Shown here one piece after another: positions 6,238 to 11,743 of a stretch of DNA of 11,743 nucleotides. The stretch covers positions 1 to 11,743 of the forward strand of contig CAYXOX010000096.1 of NCBI GenBank assembly GCA_964466745.1. The letters are read 5' to 3'. Numbering within the stretch: position 1 is the first letter of the stretch; the number at the start of each line of letters is the position of its first letter. The notes beneath the pieces are model-generated. The model did not search any database and was not told the origin of the DNA. It was given only the letters and a program-made list of their open reading frames with translations. The position numbers were made by a program, and so were the translations under genes. Origin of the DNA: CAYXOX01 sp964466745. Its GTDB lineage: Bacteria; Pseudomonadota; Alphaproteobacteria; Rhodobacterales; Rhodobacteraceae.

Positions 6238-6891
6238 CTAGCCGGCAAGGCTGGCGATCGCCGCGCGCAGCGTGGCGATCCCCTCGCCCGTTTCCGACGA
6301 GGTCAACACCAGCTCGGGATAGGCTGCCGGATGCCGGGCGAGGGCGCTTGCCACGGCGCCTGCAACGGCCGCGCGTTCTGGCGCCTTCAGCTTGTCCGCC
6401 TTCGTCAGCACGCACTGGAACGTCACCGCGGCGCCGTCGAGAAGCGCCATGATCTCGTGGTCGACATCCTTCACGCCGTGGCGCGAATCCACCAGCACGA
6501 AGGCCCGGCGCAGGGTGGGGCGCCCCGAGAGATACGCCTTCAGAAGCGCCTGCCAGCGCGCCACCACCGCAACAGGGGCCTTGGCGAAGCCATAGCCGGG
6601 CAGATCCACGAGGTAGAGCCGCGGGCCGGCGGTGAAATAGTTGATCTCCTGGGTGCGGCCGGGGGTGTTGGAGGTCCGCGCGATCGACTTGCGGCCCGTA
6701 AGCGCGTTCACGAGGCTCGATTTTCCGACATTGGAGCGCCCGGCGAAGCACACCTCCGCCCGGTCGGCCTGAGGCAGGCCGTCGAGCGCGACCACGCCCT
6801 TGAGAAAGTCCACAGGGCCGGCGAAGAGCTTGCGCCCGGCCTCGGTCGAATGGGCGTCCGGCTCGGGCGCGAGCGGGAAGGCGGGCGTCAT
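6238..6891 (-). CDS. engB: Ribosome biogenesis GTP-binding protein EngB (YihA/YsxC)
   Basis: A 217-residue TRAFAC-class GTPase needed for late assembly of the 50S ribosomal subunit in studied bacteria. All G motifs are intact: G1 GRSNVGKSS (51-59), G2 NTPGRTQ (75-81), G3 DLPGYGFAK (96-104), G4 TKAD (163-166) and a G5-type SSETG (198-202). The length is normal for the family. ATG 6891 is preceded by GGAGGG (6904-6899) with 7 bases spacing. The gene begins 29 bases after the yidC stop, so yidC-engB form one transcript. From memory, many Rhodobacterales have a MOSC-domain gene between yidC and engB and argB after engB; neither is here. Instead, an ATP-grasp gene follows after 72 bases. Confidence 0.96.
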   Translation of the reverse strand: MTPAFPLAPEPDAHSTEAGRKLFAGPVDFLKGVVALDGLPQADRAEVCFAGRSNVGKSSLVNALTGRKSIARTSNTPGRTQEINYFTAGPRLYLVDLPGYGFAKAPVAVVARWQALLKAYLSGRPTLRRAFVLVDSRHGVKDVDHEIMALLDGAAVTFQCVLTKADKLKAPERAAVAGAVASALARHPAAYPELVLTSSETGEGIATLRAAIASLAG

Positions 6892-6920
6892 GGCAGGGCC
6901 CTCCGGCGCAGGTGGCGCGC

Positions 6921-8744
6921 CTACTTGTTGTCGGCCTTGCGCTGGCGCTGGAAGGACGAACGGATGTTGCCGAACACGTCGGGCGTGTAGCCGTGGCTGC
7001 GCATGATCGCGTATTGCTGCATGAAGGTCAGCACGTTGTTCGTGATCCAGTAGAGGATCAGCCCGCTTGCGAAACCGCCGAGCATGAACATGAAGACCCA
7101 GGGCATCCAGGCGAAGATCATCTGCTGGGTCGGGTCGGTCGGCGCGGGGTTGAGCTTCTGCTGCAGCCACATGGAGATGCCGAGCACCAGCGGCAGTATC
7201 CCGATGAAGATCAGCGCGACAATCGAGGTCGGGTCGGGCGCGGCGAAGGGCAGGAGCCCGAAGAGGTTGAGGATCGATGTCGGATCCGGGGCGGAGAGAT
7301 CCTGGAACGGGCCGAGCCACGGGGCGTGGCGCAGCTCGATGGTCACGAAGATCACCTTGTAGAGCGAGAAGAAGATCGGGATCTGAAGCAGGATGGGCAG
7401 GCAGCCCGCGGCGGGGTTCACTTTGTTCTTCTTGTAGAGCTCCATCATCCCCTGCTGAAGCTTCTGCCGATCGTCGCCGGCCTTCTCCTTGAGCTTCTCC
7501 ATCTCCGGCTGAAGCTCTTTCATCCGGGCCATGGAGACGTAGGATTTGTAGGCCAGCGGCAGCAGAACCATCTTGATGAGCACCGTGAGCGCGATGATCG
7601 ACCAGCCCATGTTGCCGATCAGGATGTTGAGCTCGTGCAGCACCCAGAAGATCGGCTTGGTCAGGAAGAAGAACCAGCCCCAGTCGATGCTGTCGATGAA
7701 CCTGTCGATGCCGCCGCGCTGGTAGTCGCGGATCGCCTCCCATTCCTTCGCGCCGGCGAAGAGCATTGTCTCGGCAGCGGTCGACTCGCCCGGGGCGATG
7801 GTGCGCGTGGGAAGCACTGCATCGATCTGGTAGATGTCCCGGCGCTCGTCGAACTTGGCGATCGAGCGGAAGGACGTGCCCGGTTCGGGCACCAGGGTCG
7901 TCATCCAGTTCTTGTCGGTGAAGCCAATCCAGCCGTTCTCGGCAACCTGGACCGTTTCCGCCCGGGCGCCCTCGCGGGGATCGAAATCCAGGTCGCGCAG
8001 GTTGCCGTAGTCGATCTCCTGCAGTTCGCCGTCGGAGACACGGACGACGCCCTCGTGCAGGATGAAGAAGCCGATGGTGTCGGGTTCGCCATGGCGCGCG
8101 ACGATCCCGTAAGGCGCGAGAGTGGCCGGGGCGGCCCCGGTGTTGGACACGCTCTGGGTGACGCGGAACATGAACTGGTCGTCCACCGCGATCTCGCGGC
8201 GGAAGACGAGCCCGGCGCCGTTGTCCCAGCTGAGCACGATGGGGTTGGCGGGTGTGAGCTTGGTGCCGCTTTCCAGCTGCCACAGGGTGTTGGGCCCGGG
8301 CACGTTCTCGGGCGAAACGCCTTCCCCGGCGGCCCAGCCGTAGAGCGCGTAGTATGCCTGCGGGTTGCCCACCGGCGACAGCAGCGTGACGTTGGGACTG
8401 CTCTCGTCGAGGGTCTCGCGATAGCTCTTGAGCGCGAGGTCGTCGATCCGCCCGCCCAGGAGCGAGACGGAGCCGCGCAGCTCGGGCGTCTCGATCTCGA
8501 TGCGCTCGATATCCGCCACCGCCTCGGCCGCGCCGGGCGCCGCCTGCGTGGCCGCTCCGCCTTCGGTGGGCGCCGCGGCCGGCGGGGCCGCCGTGGTCAG
8601 GTCGGACGCCTGCGTCTGCGGTGCGCCGGGCGGCAGGGTCGGGTCGACCGTGGGCTCGGGGGGCGGGAAGAGCACGAACCAGACCAGGATGACGAGGAAG
8701 CTCAGAGCCGTCGCCAGCAGGAGATTGCGGTTCTGCTCGTTCAT
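6921..8744 (-). CDS. yidC: Membrane protein insertase YidC
   Basis: YidC inserts proteins into the inner membrane, alone or with the Sec translocon. The 607-residue protein begins with the classic MNEQNRNLLLATALSFLVI, containing the first membrane segment (about 8-26). A Pro/Ala/Thr-rich linker (28-75) and the large periplasmic beta-sandwich domain (about 80-345) follow. The insertase core starts at WGWFFFLTKPIFW (355-367), with a positively charged Lys391 where E. coli has Arg366. A cytoplasmic helical hairpin (401-440), CLPILLQIPIFFSLY (448-462), WMPWVFMFMLGGFASGLILYWITNNVLTFMQQ (from 546) and a short basic tail complete it. The size is normal for a proteobacterial YidC. The start is fixed by the conserved N-terminus, although no Shine-Dalgarno site is visible. 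rpmH and rnpA, often upstream of yidC, were not found in the window. Confidence 0.97.
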   Translation of the reverse strand: MNEQNRNLLLATALSFLVILVWFVLFPPPEPTVDPTLPPGAPQTQASDLTTAAPPAAAPTEGGAATQAAPGAAEAVADIERIEIETPELRGSVSLLGGRIDDLALKSYRETLDESSPNVTLLSPVGNPQAYYALYGWAAGEGVSPENVPGPNTLWQLESGTKLTPANPIVLSWDNGAGLVFRREIAVDDQFMFRVTQSVSNTGAAPATLAPYGIVARHGEPDTIGFFILHEGVVRVSDGELQEIDYGNLRDLDFDPREGARAETVQVAENGWIGFTDKNWMTTLVPEPGTSFRSIAKFDERRDIYQIDAVLPTRTIAPGESTAAETMLFAGAKEWEAIRDYQRGGIDRFIDSIDWGWFFFLTKPIFWVLHELNILIGNMGWSIIALTVLIKMVLLPLAYKSYVSMARMKELQPEMEKLKEKAGDDRQKLQQGMMELYKKNKVNPAAGCLPILLQIPIFFSLYKVIFVTIELRHAPWLGPFQDLSAPDPTSILNLFGLLPFAAPDPTSIVALIFIGILPLVLGISMWLQQKLNPAPTDPTQQMIFAWMPWVFMFMLGGFASGLILYWITNNVLTFMQQYAIMRSHGYTPDVFGNIRSSFQRQRKADNK

Positions 8745-8780
8745 CTGGGGCCGCCGTATCCGAGGGGAGGGTCACCGGGT

Positions 8781-8809
8781 GTTCAACAGTCCGCTGCCCG
8801 CGAGGTCAA
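8781..8809 (-). promoter_or_regulatory. Candidate promoter for yidC-engB
   Basis: On the minus strand TTGACC (8809-8804) matches the -35 consensus at five of six positions. After 17 bases comes TTGAAC (8786-8781), a weak -10. Initiation near 8774 would give a leader of about 30 bases. This is the best candidate in the stretch upstream of yidC; the -10 is the weak point. Confidence 0.4.
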
Positions 8810-8945
8810 GGGGAAAGCGGGCTGCTGGCGGGGGGCGCGGGGCCGCGGGCGGGCATCTGCGCGGGCTGCGCGAAGGGCCGGACGGCGCCCGCCTCCTTTT
8901 CGATACGCGCGATCCCGGTGCCCGGGGCCGGAGCCGTGGGCGGAA

Positions 8946-8992
8946 GCGAGGGGCTCTGCCCCTCGCGCTCCCCGAGGTACTTCAAGGCCAAA
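8946..8992. repeat. Hairpin plus Rhodobacterales-type intergenic repeat
   Basis: A perfect 9-bp inverted repeat, GCGAGGGGC (8946-8954) and GCCCCTCGC (8958-8966), has a TCT loop. It is followed by CCCCGAGGTACTTCAAGGCC (8970-8989) and AAA. From memory, Rhodobacterales genomes contain many intergenic copies of a GGGGCTCnGCCCC hairpin joined to a CCCGAGGTATTT..GGCCAAA-like box. No second copy is present in this window, so the repeat call rests on recollection. There is no T-run on either strand, so it is not a classical intrinsic terminator. Confidence 0.45.
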
Positions 8993-9321
8993 GTGCAGAG
9001 GTGCGGGCCGTTACCGGCGGACGGCTGCCGCTCGGGTGCCCGGCGCCGCGCCCCGAAGGCGGACCGCCGCCGGGCGCGGCGGGACCGGGCTTCGCTTTCG
9101 TGGCCTCTCCCGGCGAAGCTGACGGAAGGGCGCGAGGCACCGGGCGGATGCATGCCATCGTGACCCGCGCGGTGCGGCGGGGAGGCGCCGCCGGGGTGTG
9201 CCCCGGCGCGGTTCCGCGCGCATGCGCCCCCCGGCCCGGGAATGGGGCCCGGAAGTTCCGCGCCGGGCGCGCGCGGTGCCGCGCGGCGCTGGTGACCGCG
9301 AGCGGCGGTGCAGGGGCGACG

Positions 9322-10863
9322 TCAGCCGGTGCGACGCGGGATCTGAGGGGCAACGGCGAGTTTGCCCGCGTGCCTCGCGGCCCATTCGGGGCAGGCTTCG
9401 GCGGGCATCGGGCGCGCGAGGCCGAAGCCCTGGACATGGCCGCAGCCGAGCTGGGCCAGCAGGGCGTGTTCGCCGGCCGTCTCCACGCCCTCGGCCAGCG
9501 TTTCGACGCCGAGGTGATCGGCCATGGTCAGGATCGCCGAAACGAGGCGGCGCTGCTCCTCGTCCTCGTCGATGCGGGCCACGAAGCGGCGGTCCACCTT
9601 GATGCGGGTGATGCTGTAGCGGCGGATGCTGGCGATGCCGCTGTGCCCGGTGCCGAAATCGTCCAGATCGATGCCGCAGCCGAGCGCCGAGAGGGCAGCG
9701 AGATTGCGGCAGATCAGGTCGTCATCCGAGGCGACCACGGTTTCGAGCACCTCGATGGCGAGGCGCTCGGGCGCGAGATCGTGGCGGTCGAGCTCCCAGG
9801 CGACCCTGTCGGGCAGCGCCGGATCGCGGAGGTCCTCGGCGGCGAAATTCACCGCGACGCGTGGCACGCTGAAGCCCGCACTCTCCCAGCCGCGCAGGGT
9901 GCGGCAGGCGGCGGCCAGCATGAGCTCCCCGAGGCGACTGGTGAGCCCGGCCTGTGCCAGCGCGGGAAGAAACTCCGCCGGCAGCAGGATGCCGCGTTCC
10001 GGGTGGCGCCATCGCGCGAGCGCCTCGAAGCCGCTGATCTGGCCGGTGTCGGTGGAAATCTGGGGCTGGAACCATGGCTCCACCTGCTCGGCCTCGAGGG
10101 CGAGCGCGGCTTCCTCCACAAGCGCCGCGGCGGCGGCGGCCGGCCTCGTGCGCCCCTGGGCGAAGGCTCGCACGGTGCCCGGGCCCTGCACCACGGCCTC
10201 GGCGAGCGCATCCTCGGCGGCCTCGATCAGCATCGCTCCCGACGCGGCCTCGGGCGCGATCCTCGAGGAGAGGCACAGCCCGACGCACAGCGAGGGGTAG
10301 ATCCGGCGCGGCCCAAGCAGCACCGGCTCCTCCAGCGCCGCGCAAAGGCGGCCGGCGACCGCCAGCGCCGATTCGAGATCGGCGCGGCTGCCGGGGGCGA
10401 GGGCTGCTGCGAAGCGGCCGCCGCCGAGATGGGCGAGCACGTCCTCCCGGCGCAGCGCCCCGGCGAGGCGGGTGGCGACGGCATGCAGGAGCGCGTCCCA
10501 ATCGGCCTGGCCGAGCTGGGCGGCATGGCGCCGCGCCTCGGAGAGCTCGGCCGCGAACACGACCGTGCGCCCGGGCGGCGTGGTGAGTGCCCGGTCGATG
10601 GCGGCCTCGGCCTCGTCCCGCAGGGCGGCGCCGGTCACCGGATCACCGCGGGGCCCGTCCTGGCCGGCAGGCCTTGCCAGAGGGGTGAGCAGCGCGAAGA
10701 GCGCCGGCAGGCCCAGCGCGGCACCGAGAAGTGCGAGCTCGCCCCCCAGCCAGTGCGCCACGAGGGTGATCGCCGGCAGGAAGGCGAGCACCGCCGGCGT
10801 GCCCAGTGCCGCCGCCAGAACGCCGCGAAGCGCCTTCGGCGCCGCCCGTGCCATCTGCTGCAT
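9322..10863 (-). CDS. Membrane-anchored cyclic-di-GMP phosphodiesterase with degenerate GGDEF domain
   Basis: A 513-residue protein with two hydrophobic segments near the N-terminus (about 15-37 and 42-63). A GGDEF-like domain follows (about 75-237) in which the active-site loop reads GGGRF (147-151), so diguanylate cyclase activity is not expected. The C-terminal EAL domain (about 250-495) keeps the catalytic set: FEALARW (279-285, Glu280), Asn339, Glu371, DDFGTGHS (401-408), IKVD (421-424, Lys422), LAEGVET (456-462, Glu458) and GCGHVQGF (473-480, Gln478). It should therefore hydrolyse c-di-GMP at the inner membrane, with the degenerate GGDEF part possibly regulatory. ATG 10863 has a strong GAGGAA site 8 bases upstream. 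It lies 167 bases after ttcA in the same direction and has no sensor domain such as PAS or GAF. Confidence 0.9.
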   Translation of the reverse strand: MQQMARAAPKALRGVLAAALGTPAVLAFLPAITLVAHWLGGELALLGAALGLPALFALLTPLARPAGQDGPRGDPVTGAALRDEAEAAIDRALTTPPGRTVVFAAELSEARRHAAQLGQADWDALLHAVATRLAGALRREDVLAHLGGGRFAAALAPGSRADLESALAVAGRLCAALEEPVLLGPRRIYPSLCVGLCLSSRIAPEAASGAMLIEAAEDALAEAVVQGPGTVRAFAQGRTRPAAAAAALVEEAALALEAEQVEPWFQPQISTDTGQISGFEALARWRHPERGILLPAEFLPALAQAGLTSRLGELMLAAACRTLRGWESAGFSVPRVAVNFAAEDLRDPALPDRVAWELDRHDLAPERLAIEVLETVVASDDDLICRNLAALSALGCGIDLDDFGTGHSGIASIRRYSITRIKVDRRFVARIDEDEEQRRLVSAILTMADHLGVETLAEGVETAGEHALLAQLGCGHVQGFGLARPMPAEACPEWAARHAGKLAVAPQIPRRTG

Positions 10864-11030
10864 CGATCAGGTTCCTCGCCGTTCGCGCCGCGCCCCGCGG
10901 GCCTTGCCCGCGTGCGGGAAGGCTAGGAGGAACCGGTCACGACCGGGTTAACGCGCCCGGGTTTTCCGGTGCGTGCCCGGGCGCGTGGCGCGGGCGTCCG
11001 CGTGCGCGCCCCGCGCGGTGGCGCGCGCCC
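10864..11030. other. Intergenic gap between ttcA and the EAL gene
   Basis: G+C-rich, with several short inverted repeats. One is CCGGT/ACCGG around 10931-10944; another is the CCCGGG palindrome repeated at 10957 and 10975. None is followed by a T-run, so no intrinsic terminator is called. No convincing promoter was found; the EAL gene could be read through from ttcA. Confidence 0.4.
10872..10877 (-). promoter_or_regulatory. Ribosome binding site fixing the EAL gene start
   Basis: GAGGAA on the minus strand, 8 bases before ATG 10863, supports the start that includes both N-terminal membrane segments. Confidence 0.75.
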
Positions 11031-11743
11031 TCAGGGCCCGCGCCGCGCCAGCCCGGCGAAATCGAAGAGCCCCGGGTCCAGCAGGTGGGAGGGGCGCGCG
11101 TTCATCAGCGCCCGGAACAACACCTGCCGGCGGCCCGGGCTGTTCTTCTCCCACCCGTCGAGGATCGCCTTCACCTGCTGGCGTTGCAGCCCGTCCTGGC
11201 TGCCGCAGAGATCGCAGGGAATGATAGGGTAGTTCATCGCCCGCGCGAAGCGCTCGCAATCCGCCTCGGCGACATGGGCCAGCGGGCGGTAGACGAAGAG
11301 ATCGCCCTCCTCGTTGACCAGCTTTGGCGGCATCGTGGCCAGCCTGCCGCCGTGGAAGAGGTTCATGAAGAAGGTCTCGAGGATGTCGTCGCGGTGGTGG
11401 CCGAGCACCACGGCCGTGCACCCCTCCTCCCGCGCGATGCGGTAGAGATGGCCTCGCCGGAGCCGGGAGCAGAGCGCGCAGTAGGTGCGCCCCGCCGGCA
11501 CCTTGTCGGTGACGATCGCGTAGGTATTCTGGTATTCCACCCGGTGCGGCACACCCATCCGCTGAAGGAACTCCGGCAGCACGGTGGCGGGGAAGCCCGG
11601 CTGCCCCTGGTCGAGGTTGCACGCCAGGACCTCGACCGGCAGGAGCCCGCGCCACTGCAACTCGTGCAGAACGGCGAGCAGCGTGTAGCTGTCCTTGCCG
11701 CCCGAAAGGCACACCAGCCAGCGCGCTCCGGGCTCGACCATGG
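11031..11743 (-). CDS. ttcA: tRNA 2-thiocytidine biosynthesis protein TtcA, 5' end outside window
   Basis: TtcA is an iron-sulfur-dependent PP-loop enzyme that thiolates cytidine 32 of certain tRNAs. The visible part, counted from the codon at 11741, shows the ATP-binding SGGKDS (13-18), the cluster-binding CALC (Cys88 and Cys91), GHHRDDILETFFMNL (114-128), and IPCDLCGSQ (174-182) with the third-ligand cysteine region. The family is about 270-300 residues, with a further helical segment before the strand that reads EPGARWLVCLSGGKDS. The ATG at 11741 is therefore probably an internal methionine, and the true start lies right of the window. The C-terminus ends with the typical ALMNARPSHLLDPGLFDF segment. 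The TGA stop at 11033-11031 is followed by 167 bases before the EAL gene. Confidence 0.94.
   Translation of the reverse strand, partial: MVEPGARWLVCLSGGKDSYTLLAVLHELQWRGLLPVEVLACNLDQGQPGFPATVLPEFLQRMGVPHRVEYQNTYAIVTDKVPAGRTYCALCSRLRRGHLYRIAREEGCTAVVLGHHRDDILETFFMNLFHGGRLATMPPKLVNEEGDLFVYRPLAHVAEADCERFARAMNYPIIPCDLCGSQDGLQRQQVKAILDGWEKNSPGRRQVLFRALMNARPSHLLDPGLFDFAGLARRGP

Larger units (their letters stand above)
8745..9321. other. 577-base stretch without a recognisable gene between the EAL gene and yidC
   Basis: Extremely G+C-rich and rich in short inverted repeats. The open frames seen here (for example minus strand 9153-8806) are Arg/Pro/Ala-rich, lack a ribosome binding site and match nothing I know. 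I looked on both strands for rpmH and rnpA, the usual upstream neighbours of yidC, and found no trace. What can be supported is a promoter candidate next to yidC (8781-8809) and a hairpin with flanking repeat-like sequence (8946-8992). No intrinsic terminator with a T-run was seen for the EAL gene. Confidence 0.6.

Noticed and set aside
4123..6990. A 955-codon open frame on the plus strand, antisense to the ligase and engB genes
   Set aside because: It lies opposite well-recognised coding sequence, its translation is rich in Arg, Gly and Ala without family motifs, and long antisense frames are expected in G+C-rich genomes.
8758..8786. Alternative yidC promoter TTGAAC-17-TCGGAT
   Set aside because: It would start transcription about 6 bases before the ATG, and the overlapping TTGACC-17-TTGAAC pair has a better -35 and a more usual leader length.
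6912..9122. A 736-codon open frame on the plus strand antisense to yidC
   Set aside because: It mirrors the codon pattern of yidC on the other strand and shows no domain; yidC itself is unmistakable.
8806..9153. A 115-codon minus-strand frame upstream of yidC, considered as rnpA, rpmH or a remnant
   Set aside because: No L34 or RNase P protein motif, no ribosome binding site, and part of it is the hairpin and repeat-like box.
8428..10926. An 832-codon open frame on the plus strand antisense to the EAL gene
   Set aside because: The minus strand encodes a clear EAL domain with all catalytic motifs, whereas this frame has only low-complexity sequence.

Overview
The window looks like chromosome from an alphaproteobacterium, most likely Rhodobacterales. 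It is G+C-rich by eye. It carries a MipZ division-site ATPase right after rplS-rpmE, a YidC with an alphaproteobacterial-type N-terminus and a membrane-core lysine, and a 2-thiocytidine synthetase gene (ttcA) near yidC. No tRNA, rRNA, insertion sequence, CRISPR array or integrase was seen.

Layout. The left part runs on the plus strand: the end of rplS (1-294), rpmE (306-527), a clear intrinsic terminator (556-583), mipZ (705-1514), then two tandem paralogous putative glycosyltransferase genes (1525-2571 and 2632-3609). The rest runs on the minus strand. Read in the direction of transcription it holds: ttcA (cut by the right edge, ends at 11031), a membrane-anchored EAL phosphodiesterase gene (10863-9322), a 577-base stretch without a recognisable gene, yidC (8744-6921), engB (6891-6238), a cyanophycin-synthetase-like ATP-grasp ligase gene (6165-4252) and a SAM-methyltransferase gene (4255-3590). 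The second glycosyltransferase gene and the methyltransferase gene meet tail to tail and overlap by 20 bases.

How the genes work together. The edges are housekeeping: ribosomal proteins L19 and L31, septum placement (MipZ), membrane protein insertion (YidC), ribosome assembly (EngB) and tRNA thiolation (TtcA). Between mipZ and engB sits about 4.6 kb that looks accessory: two glycosyltransferase-like proteins facing a translationally coupled ATP-grasp ligase and methyltransferase. This is the part most worth a second look. The ligase resembles the ATP-grasp half of cyanophycin synthetase, but the Mur-ligase half is replaced by a short C-terminal region with no P-loop. The four genes could together make or decorate a peptide- or sugar-containing product, but the substrate cannot be read from the sequence and their cooperation is inference from position only.
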